A DNA stretch of 64,000 nucleotides from Paracoccus sp. N5. GTDB lineage: Bacteria; Pseudomonadota; Alphaproteobacteria; Rhodobacterales; Rhodobacteraceae. The stretch lies in NCBI RefSeq assembly GCF_000371965.1, contig NZ_AQUO01000002.1:574001-638000 (forward strand). The letters are read 5' to 3'. Made by a program: the position numbers and the translations under genes. The notes beneath the pieces are model-generated. The model searched no databases, was not told the origin of the DNA, and saw only the letters and a program-made list of their open reading frames with translations. Shown one piece after another: positions 44,705 to 51,742 of the stretch (position 1 is its first letter; each line of letters opens with the position of its first letter).

Positions 44705-44895
44705 CTGCCACGACCAGGAAGTGGCCGTCCGACGACTTCCGGTGCGCCTCGCGATGCGCCAGGATTGGCCATCGCTTCGCGCGACATGCCGGTCGTCAGC
44801 AACCCGTCGCGGCGCGAAAACGGTCGGCTCCGGATCGTCGATGCCAAGCCCGACGAAGCAGCGAAACGGCAGATTCCATGCCATCAACTGCCGGC
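44705..44895 (-). pseudogene. IS5-type transposase remnant
   Basis: On the minus strand, in shifting frames, pieces of an IS5-family transposase N-terminal domain can be read. RQLMAWNLPFRCFVGLGIDD and PTVFAPRR lie in one frame, followed by DGLLTTGMSREAMAN in another, then SSDGHFLV in a third. These match the family's 'RQLMEQL-x-N-LLFRWFVGLG-DDP', 'TVFxxNRDRLL' and 'LLSxxHFSVDG' blocks in order. No terminal repeats or target duplications are seen. It marks an old insertion between the ABC operon and the MocR gene. Confidence 0.7.
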
Positions 44896-45324
44896 CGCCT
44901 GATCGGGGGCAGGATCTGGACCGGACGCGCTTGGATCAATCGCTCCAGCCCGGCCGACGGGCGACCAGCACGCCAGAACTCGTAGTGCCGTTATAGGCGC
45001 GGCCCGGCCAGTCGGATCCCGATCACCGGGTCGGTGATGCGCCTGTGGCGGATATGACGGCAGGGCAGGATGCACCTCCTCGCCGCTGCCGTCGCCGATA
45101 TTCGACAGCGGATAGGGATCGCGCAGCGTTCCAGCATCGCCGACGCTCGGGCCAGCCAGCCGACGCCATGCATACAAAGAAGAAGAAATTCCATGACTTG
45201 TATGGACGCGAAATATTCCGCGGTCCGTCCCGCGGAGGCGCTGCCGAACCCCGTCGGTCGGCCCGGCCTTGCCTGCGCCGCTTTGCCTGCATACAATCCG
45301 CTACAATTTCCCGATTGGACCGTC
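44896..45324. other. Non-coding interval with MocR promoter region, about 430 bases
   Basis: No gene is convincing here. The right-hand end (45170-45324) is the leader of the MocR gene. TACAAT occurs at 45292-45297 and again at 45302-45307, exactly ten bases apart, with a further TACAA at 45173. The rest is GC-rich, possibly decayed, DNA next to the transposase remnant. Confidence 0.4.
45292..45307 (+). promoter_or_regulatory. TACAAT direct repeat before the mocR-type gene
   Basis: Two TACAAT elements in the same orientation, one helical turn apart, end 17 bases before the ATG. MocR/PdxR-type proteins often bind direct repeats near their own promoter, and each element also resembles a -10 box. 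Function is inferred. Confidence 0.4.
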
Positions 45325-46698
45325 ATGACCTCCTGGATTCCCGTGCTGGCTGCGGATGGCAAGCCGCGTTACCTGCAGATCGCCGATGCCATCGAGGCCG
45401 ATGTCCGCAGCGGCGGATTGCGCCCCGGCGACCGGCTGCCGCCGCAGCGCCGGCTGGCCGAGGCTTTGGGCATCGACTTCACCACCGTCAGCCGCGCCTA
45501 TGCCGAGGCGCAGGCCCGCCAGCTGGTGCAAAGCCATGTCGGGCGCGGCACCTTCATCCGCGGCACGCCGGCACCCGCCGCCACGGCCCCCGACCCCCGG
45601 CGGCTGGGCGGCGAGGACCTGTCGATGAACCGTCCGCCCGAGGTCACCGACCCCGCGCTGATCGCCCGCATGGCCGAGGGGGTGGCCGAGATCTCGGCCA
45701 ACCTGATGCCGCTCCTGCGCTACCAGGCCACCACCGGCGGCGAGCCCGACAAGCTGGCGGCGGCGACCTGGCTGGCGCGGCGCGGCATCGCCCCCGCGCC
45801 CGAGCGCATCGCCATCGCCCCGGGCGCCCATGCCGCCATGGCCGCGATCCTGTCGACCCTGGCGCGCGCCGGCGACACGGTGCTGTGCGAGCGCATCACC
45901 TATCCCGGCCTGCGCGCCCTGGCCGCCCGGCTGGGATTGCGGCTGGCCGGGATCGAACTCGACGATGCCGGGATGATTCCGGAGCTGCTCGAGGTGGCGA
46001 TCCGCGACCACGCGCCCAAGGCGCTTTACCTGAACCCGGTGCTGCACAATCCGACCACGCTGACCATGCCGGAATGGCGCCGCCGCGAGCTGGCCCACAT
46101 CATCGCCCGCCACGCCCTGCCGCTGATCGAGGACGACGCCTATGGTTTCGTGCCGCAGGCGCCGCCGCCGCCCTTCGCCGTGCTGGCGCCGGCGCAGACC
46201 TGGCATGTCGGCGGGTTGTCGAAATGCATCGGCGCCGGGCTGCGGCTGGCCTATGTGGTGGCGCCGGACGGCCGCGCGGCCTTCGCGCTGGCCCAGGCGC
46301 TGCGCGCCTTTGCCGGCATGGCCTCGCCCCTGGGCATGGCGCTGGCGACACGCTGGATCGAGGACGGCACCGCCGACCGCATCCGCGATTTCGTCAGCGC
46401 GGAAAGCGCGGCGCGCCAGCGCATCGCCGCCGCGGTGCTGTCGGGCTTCCGGTTCCGCGCCGATCCGCATGCCTTCAACATCTGGCTGAAGCTGCCCGAA
46501 GGCGCCGGCCGCGCCGAGCTGATGGGCCGCATGGCCGGCCGCCACATCGGGCTGATGCCGGCCGATGCCTTCACCGTGGGCGCCGCACCCGACGAGCATC
46601 TGCGCATCTGCCTGGGCGGCTCGGTCAGCCGCGACGAGCTGCAGAGCGGGCTTCTGTTCCTGGCCGACAGCCTGTCCGGCGGCGGCTGGATGGGCTAG
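45325..46698 (+). CDS. MocR-type (GntR/aminotransferase) regulator
   Basis: A 457-residue fusion. The N-terminal GntR winged helix-turn-helix (RYLQIADAIEADVRSGGLRP, then LAEALGIDFTTVSRAYAEA) covers residues 15-75. A class I aminotransferase-like domain from about 100 carries the PLP lysine, Lys300, in GGLSKCIGAG, and the preceding LIEDDAYGF contains the PLP-binding aspartate/tyrosine. Such proteins usually sense PLP or an amino compound and act as regulators rather than enzymes. The target is not evident: the neighbours are a remnant and a DUF983 gene. Its TAG stop lies in a CTAG shared with the convergent gene. Confidence 0.9.
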   Translation: MTSWIPVLAADGKPRYLQIADAIEADVRSGGLRPGDRLPPQRRLAEALGIDFTTVSRAYAEAQARQLVQSHVGRGTFIRGTPAPAATAPDPRRLGGEDLSMNRPPEVTDPALIARMAEGVAEISANLMPLLRYQATTGGEPDKLAAATWLARRGIAPAPERIAIAPGAHAAMAAILSTLARAGDTVLCERITYPGLRALAARLGLRLAGIELDDAGMIPELLEVAIRDHAPKALYLNPVLHNPTTLTMPEWRRRELAHIIARHALPLIEDDAYGFVPQAPPPPFAVLAPAQTWHVGGLSKCIGAGLRLAYVVAPDGRAAFALAQALRAFAGMASPLGMALATRWIEDGTADRIRDFVSAESAARQRIAAAVLSGFRFRADPHAFNIWLKLPEGAGRAELMGRMAGRHIGLMPADAFTVGAAPDEHLRICLGGSVSRDELQSGLLFLADSLSGGGWMG

Positions 46699-47111
46699 GC
46701 GGCGCGGACCGGGACGACGGCGCGCGCCGGCTCGAACCCGTGCATGCCCTTGACCCATTGCAGCGCGACGAACATGCCCTTGACCGGCGGCAGCAGCGCC
46801 AGCGACAGCCCCACCGCGGCAAGGCCCAGCAGCAGCGCGATCCGCGCCGGATGGTCCCCCAGCAGGCTGAACATCGGCACCAGCGCAAAGCCGATCAGAT
46901 GCGCGACCAGCAGGATGACGACATAGGCCGGCCCGTCGTCGGCCCGCTGCGGCGTCAGATCCAGCCCGCAGGCGTCGCATTGCGCGGCCACTTTCAGATA
47001 GCTGCGAAACAGCTTGCCCTCGCCGCAGCGCGGGCACTTCAGGCAGGCACCCCGCCGCAGCGCCGGCTTGAGATTGCCGGGATCCTGGGCGAGCAGGGTC
47101 GATGAGGTCAT
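46695..47111 (-). CDS. DUF983 family membrane protein with zinc ribbon
   Basis: A 138-residue protein. An N-terminal zinc ribbon is formed by CLKCPRCGEGKLF and CDACGLDL (about residues 26-55), followed by two membrane helices (VVILLVAHLIGFALVPMFSL and IALLLGLAAVGLSLALLPPV). This is the DUF983 layout; function unknown. ATG 47111 is chosen because the family begins just upstream of the ribbon. An inverted repeat 84-113 bases upstream may control it. Confidence 0.85.
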   Translation of the reverse strand: MTSSTLLAQDPGNLKPALRRGACLKCPRCGEGKLFRSYLKVAAQCDACGLDLTPQRADDGPAYVVILLVAHLIGFALVPMFSLLGDHPARIALLLGLAAVGLSLALLPPVKGMFVALQWVKGMHGFEPARAVVPVRAA

Positions 47112-47678
47112 GCGCGTTTTCCCTTGCAACAATCGCGGGCGCGTTCGCCGCGCCCAAGCCATACATAGGCAATTGATCGGCAAATTTAAAGATGATTGAT
47201 TGCATTCAATAATGCAGTCAATCAAGGCTCTTGCGCCTCTCCGGCTTGCAGTCCTGCATGGTGGTTCCGCGGGCAACCGCCGCCGGCGCCAGGTCGAAAC
47301 GGACCGGAATTTGCCATGCTGACCTGGTATCGGGCTTTCAATCCCGGTTTCTGCAAGGCTGTGGCCCGAGAAGCTGCGGACCGTGGCAGTCCGAGCGTAT
47401 CCCGCCGGTGAAGGCCGATGCTCACCGGCCCCCGCGCGCCCCGCCGGGTCGGACGGCCGCAGCGCCGGAACGGCCCGGTCTCGCCCCTGTATCCGATGAT
47501 CGCCAGCGATTGCTCAGCATCAGCCCGTCGATCTCCAGCGCTGGAACCAGATGCGCCACGCTGCGCGCCGGCCAGCAGGTCGACCGGCACCCGCTCATCA
47601 GCCGGTGCCCTTCGGCCCCAGCGCCATCCGCACCCCGGCAGGACATGGCCGCGCGCCAACAGCCATGCAGCACCACGC
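47112..47678. other. Intergenic interval between the DUF983 gene and fahA, about 570 bases
   Basis: The first 110 bases form an AT-rich promoter region for the DUF983 gene, containing the inverted repeat listed separately. From about 47230 to 47678 the DNA is GC-rich and open in several frames. None has a ribosome-binding site or family resemblance that I can defend, so it is probably decayed or non-coding sequence downstream of fahA. Confidence 0.4.
47195..47224. promoter_or_regulatory. Inverted repeat upstream of the DUF983 gene
   Basis: GATTGATTGCAT (47195-47206) and ATGCAGTCAATC (47213-47224) are 12-base arms with one mismatch around TCAATA. On the minus strand the repeat overlaps TTGACT, a plausible -35 element, so a bound regulator would block transcription toward the DUF983 gene. 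The regulator is unknown. Confidence 0.5.
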
Positions 47679-48884
47679 TCACGGCTGCGCCGGCAGCACC
47701 CGGCCCAGGCAGGGACCGAAGCCGATGCGATAGCCGTCGCCCTGCGCCTCGGCGAAAAGCCCGATCTCGTCGCCGTCCTCGATGAAAAGGCGCGGCTCGC
47801 CCTTGACCGTGACCGGCAGCTTGCCGCCTTCGGTCATTTCCAGAAGCGCCCCGGCCTGGTCGCGCGAGGGCCCCGAGATGGTGCCCGAGCCCAAAAGGTC
47901 GCCGACCCGCATCGGGCAGCCGGAACTGGTATGATGCGCCAGCTGCTGGGCGCTGGAGTAATACATGACGTTGTAATTGGTGCGCGCCATGACCTGCCCG
48001 TTCATGGTCCAGCCGACCGCCAGATCGTAGAATCCGGGCCGGCTTTCCTGCAGATAGGGCAGCAGCGGATTCAGCCGCTCGGCGCCGGGCGAACGGAAGG
48101 GCTCCAGCGCGGCCTGGGTCACCACCCAGGCGCCGATGGTGGTTCCCAGCGCCTTGGACTGGAACGGGCCCAGCGGCTGATATTCCCAAGCCTGCACGTC
48201 GCGCGCCGACCAGTCGTTCAGCAGCACATAGCCGAAGATCATCGCCTCGGCCTGCTCCACTCCGATCCGCTCGCCCATGCGGCTGTCGGCGCCGACCACG
48301 GCGCCCAACTCCAGTTCCAGGTCCAGCCGCCGGCAGGGCCCCCATTCCGGGCCGGCCTCGCCCTTTACCTGTCCCATGGGCCGACGGATCGGCGTGCCCG
48401 AGACCACCACGGAGGAGGCCCGTCCGTTATAGCCGATCGGCATATGCGTCCATTGCGGCGGCAGCGCATGCGCGGGGCCGCGAAACAGCATGCCGACGTT
48501 GAAGGCATGGTGCCGCGAGGCATAGAAATCGGTGTATTCCGCAACCCAGATCGGCAGGTGCAGGGTTGCATCCGCCATGGCGACCAGCGGCAGCTCGCCC
48601 GCGGCGCCTTCGGCCAGCAATGCGGACAGCCGCGCCCGCACCGCGTCCCAGCGCGTCCGTCCCAGGGCCATGAACCCGTTCAGTTGCGGTTGCGCGAAGG
48701 TGCCGCCGGCATCGATCAGCCCCTGCGCCTCGCAAGCCGCCAGATCCAGAATCATGTCGCCGATGGCCACCCCGCAGCGCGGCGCCTCGTCTGCCACGGA
48801 AAACACCCCATAGGGCAGATTGTTGAGGGGAAAGGGACCATCGGCGCGATTGGCGCTTTCGACCCGGGACCGCAGCAGGGGCAT
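47679..48884 (-). CDS. fahA: Fumarylacetoacetase
   Basis: Hydrolyses fumarylacetoacetate to fumarate and acetoacetate, the last step of tyrosine/homogentisate catabolism. The 401-residue length fits the family. Recognisable parts are FPLNNLPYGVFS at the N-terminus, YTDFYASRHHAFNVG (metal aspartate and histidine near residue 115-130) and MGQVKGEAGPEWGPCRRLDLELELGA in pieces of the catalytic barrel. GDLLGSGTISGPSRDQAGAL is the family hallmark near residue 325. It follows hmgA on the same strand after 105 bases that contain a large hairpin and a repeat element. The ribosome-binding site GGAGAAG lies inside that repeat. Confidence 0.94.
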   Translation of the reverse strand: MPLLRSRVESANRADGPFPLNNLPYGVFSVADEAPRCGVAIGDMILDLAACEAQGLIDAGGTFAQPQLNGFMALGRTRWDAVRARLSALLAEGAAGELPLVAMADATLHLPIWVAEYTDFYASRHHAFNVGMLFRGPAHALPPQWTHMPIGYNGRASSVVVSGTPIRRPMGQVKGEAGPEWGPCRRLDLELELGAVVGADSRMGERIGVEQAEAMIFGYVLLNDWSARDVQAWEYQPLGPFQSKALGTTIGAWVVTQAALEPFRSPGAERLNPLLPYLQESRPGFYDLAVGWTMNGQVMARTNYNVMYYSSAQQLAHHTSSGCPMRVGDLLGSGTISGPSRDQAGALLEMTEGGKLPVTVKGEPRLFIEDGDEIGLFAEAQGDGYRIGFGPCLGRVLPAQP

Positions 48885-48888
48885 GCCG

Positions 48889-48925
48889 GTGTTCTTCTCC
48901 GTTTCAGAAATACCCTCGGGGGGAG
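48889..48925 (-). repeat. Rhodobacterales-type intergenic repeat, copy 1
   Basis: On the minus strand CCCCCCGAGGGTATTTC followed by TGAAACGGAGAAGAAC matches the element seen at 58437 and 62812 (GAGGGTATTTGGAAAAC, then AGAGAAAGCC). Here it sits just before fahA, and its GGAGAAG part doubles as the ribosome-binding site. Confidence 0.6.
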
Positions 48926-48981
48926 CGCCTGTCCGCCCCCGTCGAGGGGGCGGACAGGCGCCGGGGGGCAGACAGCCCCCC
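48925..48981 (-). terminator. Large GC hairpins between hmgA and fahA
   Basis: GCGCCTGTCCGCCCCC (48925-48940) pairs perfectly with GGGGGCGGACAGGCGC (48946-48961) across a five-base loop. A second hairpin of seven pairs, GGGGGGC/GCCCCCC, occupies 48963-48981. There is no T-run, so this is more likely an mRNA stabiliser, processing site or attenuator between the two genes than a simple terminator. Confidence 0.55.
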
Positions 48982-48989
48982 GCGCCGCG

Positions 48990-50351
48990 TCACTTCACGC
49001 CCGGCGTGCCGTCGAACTTCTTCTCGAGCCGGTCCCAGACCTCGATATAGTCCTGCTGCATCGGTGCCTCGCGGGCGGCGAATTCGGTCAGGTGCTGGGG
49101 GAAGCGGGTCTCGAACATGAAGGACATGGTGTGGTCCAGCTTCTCGGGCTTCAATTCGCTGTCCGAGGCATGTTCGAAAGCGTCGCGGTCCGGGCCGTGC
49201 GGCAGCATGCAATTGTGCAGGCTGATGCCGCCCGGCGCGAAGCCCTGCGGCTTGGCATCATAGACGCCGTAGATATTGCCCATCAGCTCGGACATGATGT
49301 TCTTGTGATACCAGGGCGGGCGGAAGGAATGTTCGGCCACCAGCCAGCGCTCGCGGAACAGCACGAAGTCGATATTCGCCGTGCCCTCCTGTCCCGAGGG
49401 CGCGGTCAGCACGGTAAAGATCGACGGGTCGGGATGGTCGAACAGGATCGCGCCGACCGGGGAATAGCTGCGCAGGTCGTATTTATAGGCGCAGTAATTG
49501 CCGTGCCAGGCCACCACGTCCAGCGGCGAGTGCCCGATCCAGGTCTCGTGGAACTGCCCGCACCACTTGATGACCACGCGCGAGCGGGTCTCGCGATCCT
49601 CATAGGCCGCCACCGGGCATTTGAAGTCGCGCGGATTGGCCAGGCAATTGGCGCCGATCGGGCCGCGGCCGGGCAGGTCGAACGTCTGGCCGTAATTCTC
49701 GCAGACGAAGCCGCGGCAGGGGCCGTCCAGCACCTCGACGCGATAGACGAGGCCGCGGGGCAGGATGGCGATTTCCCGCGGCTCGAGGTCGATCACGCCG
49801 AGTTCGGTGCAGAAGCGCAGCCGGCCCTCCTGCGGCACGACCAGCAGTTCGCTGTCGGCCGAGAAGAAATATTCGTCCTGCATGGATTGCGTGACCAGGT
49901 AGACATGGCTGGCAATGCCGACCTGGATGTTCACATCGCCGGCGGTGGTCATGGTGCGCATCCCGGTGATCCAGGTCAGCGCCTGTTCCGGCAGCGGGAT
50001 CGGATCCCAGCGATATTGCCCCAGGCTGACGATGTCGTCGCGGACGTTCGGCGCGGTTTTCCAATAGGGCAGGGCGATCGGCGCGAAGCGGCCGGTGTGA
50101 TGCACCGAGGGCCGGATGCGATAGCACCAGGTGCGCTCGTTCTGGCCGCGCGGCGCGGTGAAGGCGGTGCCGGACAGCTGCTCGGCATAAAGCCCGTAGT
50201 TGCATTTCTGCGGGCTGTTCTGGCCTTGCGGCAGGGCGCCGGGCAAGGCCTCGGTCTCGAAATCGTTGCCGAAACCGGGCATGTAGCCCGCGACCGTGCC
50301 GGTGGTGGCGGCGGCGCGGATCATGCCGGTGGGCAGGGCGTGATGGGACAT
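48990..50351 (-). CDS. hmgA: Homogentisate 1,2-dioxygenase
   Basis: An iron enzyme cleaving the homogentisate ring to maleylacetoacetate. It is 453 residues long with an N-terminal segment typical of the family (YMPGFGNDFETEALPGALPQ). Iron ligands are in the C-terminal half: RPPWYHKNIMSELMG (His and Glu) and SLHNCMLPHGPD (His). ATG 50351 is chosen because GGAGGAGG lies seven bases upstream. It is the first gene of the hmgA-fahA unit and is divergent from a marR-type gene, with two matching operators between them. A maleylacetoacetate isomerase gene is not seen nearby. Confidence 0.96.
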   Translation of the reverse strand: MSHHALPTGMIRAAATTGTVAGYMPGFGNDFETEALPGALPQGQNSPQKCNYGLYAEQLSGTAFTAPRGQNERTWCYRIRPSVHHTGRFAPIALPYWKTAPNVRDDIVSLGQYRWDPIPLPEQALTWITGMRTMTTAGDVNIQVGIASHVYLVTQSMQDEYFFSADSELLVVPQEGRLRFCTELGVIDLEPREIAILPRGLVYRVEVLDGPCRGFVCENYGQTFDLPGRGPIGANCLANPRDFKCPVAAYEDRETRSRVVIKWCGQFHETWIGHSPLDVVAWHGNYCAYKYDLRSYSPVGAILFDHPDPSIFTVLTAPSGQEGTANIDFVLFRERWLVAEHSFRPPWYHKNIMSELMGNIYGVYDAKPQGFAPGGISLHNCMLPHGPDRDAFEHASDSELKPEKLDHTMSFMFETRFPQHLTEFAAREAPMQQDYIEVWDRLEKKFDGTPGVK

Positions 50352-50394
50352 GCGGCCTCCTCCCCGGGATTCATTGCCGATGCAACGAAAATAC

Positions 50395-50410
50395 CGTTGC
50401 TTTGGCAACG
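50395..50410. promoter_or_regulatory. MarR-type operator 1, between hmgA and marR
   Basis: CGTTGC (50395-50400), four bases (TTTG), GCAACG (50405-50410). The dyad GTTGC-N4-GCAAC recurs 29 bases away as operator 2. A further GCAACG at 50382-50387 flanks it. Placement in the divergent promoter region fits repression of hmgA and autorepression. Confidence 0.7.
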
Positions 50411-50424
50411 ATGTCAACGGCCTT

Positions 50425-50438
50425 GTTGCGGCAGCAAC
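50425..50438. promoter_or_regulatory. MarR-type operator 2, between hmgA and marR
   Basis: GTTGC (50425-50429), GGCA, GCAAC (50434-50438): the same arms and spacer length as operator 1, centred 29 bases (nearly three helical turns) away and 36 bases before the marR ATG. Confidence 0.7.
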
Positions 50439-50473
50439 GATTTTCTGCTGAGCTGCCGCCGACAGGAGGAACG

Positions 50474-50890
50474 ATGAGCTTTGATCTGGACGGATTCCTG
50501 CCCTATCGGCTGGCCGTGGCGGCGGCGCAGGTCAGCCGCCGCTTTGCCGCGCTGTACGAGGCCGAGGCCGGGCTCAGCATCCCCGAATGGCGGGTGCTGG
50601 CGCATCTGGGCAAGTCCGGCCCGGTCAGCGTGCGGGACATCACGCAGCGGGTGAACCTCGACAAGTCGGTGGTCAGCCGAGCGGCGACGCGGCTGGAACA
50701 GGCGGGCCATCTGCGCAAATCCGGCCATGACAGCGACCAGCGGCTGGTGGCGCTGGAGCTGACCGAGGACGGGCGGGCGCTGATGGCCCGGCTTGGCCGC
50801 ATCGCCGATACGTTCCAGGCCGAGCTGCTGGCCGAGCTGGGCGAGGATGCGGCGCCGCTGCTGCGGGCGCTGGATCGGCTGGGCCGCTAG
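50474..50890 (+). CDS. MarR-family regulator of homogentisate genes (HmgR-like)
   Basis: A 138-residue MarR protein: the winged helix-turn-helix at about residues 30-95 includes PEWRVLAHLGKSGPVSVRDI, NLDKSVVSRAATRLEQAGHL and the wing KSGHDSDQRLVALELTEDG. AGGAGGA precedes the ATG. Its divergent position from hmgA and the paired GTTGC-N4-GCAAC sites in the gap suggest it represses the homogentisate genes and itself; homogentisate or a related phenolic acid would be the likely inducer. The role is inferred from context. Confidence 0.87.
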   Translation: MSFDLDGFLPYRLAVAAAQVSRRFAALYEAEAGLSIPEWRVLAHLGKSGPVSVRDITQRVNLDKSVVSRAATRLEQAGHLRKSGHDSDQRLVALELTEDGRALMARLGRIADTFQAELLAELGEDAAPLLRALDRLGR

Positions 50891-51742
50891 CCGCGTGCTT
50901 GCCGGATCGCCCGGCCCAATGCCGCGATGCCGTGTTCCAGCGCGGCCCCATCGTCCTTGGACGTCGAGGACCAGGGAAAGCGGCAGAAAGCCACGGGGGA
51001 ATCGCTGTCGGGGGCGGCAGGGCTGCTCATAACGGTTGCATGGGCTGCAATCCCCGACTGCACCAGACACGGCGGGGCGCGGGCCGGGAGACGTCCTGTC
51101 CGGCGCGCTGGGCTGCGAATGGGTTCACAAAACAGGACAGCATCTTCAACGGACCTTTCAGCAGAACACGTTGTTCGGAAGACAAAGATCCTCCGGAGCA
51201 GCAGCGATAATTTGGCAGATGGCCAGCAGGTGCTCTGAGGCATTCGCTGATCAGCGGCTGGATCGTTGCTGAAATGTTCCGGCTGCGTCAATTGGGCGGA
51301 TTGCATAACGCAGAGCTATCGGCCACTCGTTCGACGAAGAGAGCGGAGCGGCCAATCACGACCATAGGTCATTGTAATATAATAAAATTATTTGAATCGG
51401 AGCGCTAATGGCAAACATTTGGCCGACCAATGGTCGCCGAAACGGCTAAAATGGCTTCTTTTTGCCCACTGATTCAGTGGCCGTCATTGTTCGGTTGCTC
51501 GACAAAAACTCGCCCTTCCGCAAGGATTTGCCGATAACCAGAGTTATGTAAAATATGCCGCGCCGCGCATCCTGCTGGTCAGGACCTGCCCAAAATGCCA
51601 GCTTCACATCCGGAGCCCGGCGCGCCACAAAGGGTCATGTCGGTCAGCGGTGCGCTTGTTGTGGTGGTAAGCGGTCACGAGTCGTTCCGACGCGAAACGG
51701 GCGAAGGTTGTGGTGGCCTTCGCCCGTTCGTCATTCCTGCCG
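50891..51742. other. Gene-poor, probably decayed interval, about 850 bases
   Basis: No intact gene is supported. A minus-strand frame ending at 50887 has a tail (SPVAFCRFPWSSTSK...) that could be the remnant of an enzyme C-terminus, but I cannot name it. At 51370-51410 lies an AT-rich, promoter-like stretch followed by CGGAG and an ATG that opens a frame of only 13 codons (MANIWPTNGRRNG). Two GACC-N3-GGTC dyads flank it (51360-51370 and 51425-51435), and CCACTGA/TCAGTGG is at 51466-51480. A terminator hairpin for the next gene ends the interval. Confidence 0.45.
51696..51728 (-). terminator. Hairpin terminator after the lytic transglycosylase gene
   Basis: AACGGGCGAAGG (51696-51707) and CCTTCGCCCGTT (51717-51728) form a perfect 12-bp stem around nine bases. 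It lies 15 bases past the stop of the minus-strand transglycosylase gene. The T-run on that strand is short (GTTTCG), so termination efficiency is uncertain. Confidence 0.65.

Noticed and set aside
47231..47785. Plus-strand open frame overlapping the fahA 3' end
   Set aside because: No ribosome-binding site or family resemblance, and it overlaps fahA in an antisense frame.
50887..51306. Minus-strand frame with an enzyme-like C-terminal tail
   Set aside because: The tail hints at a decayed enzyme, but I cannot match it to a family and the rest of the frame looks random.
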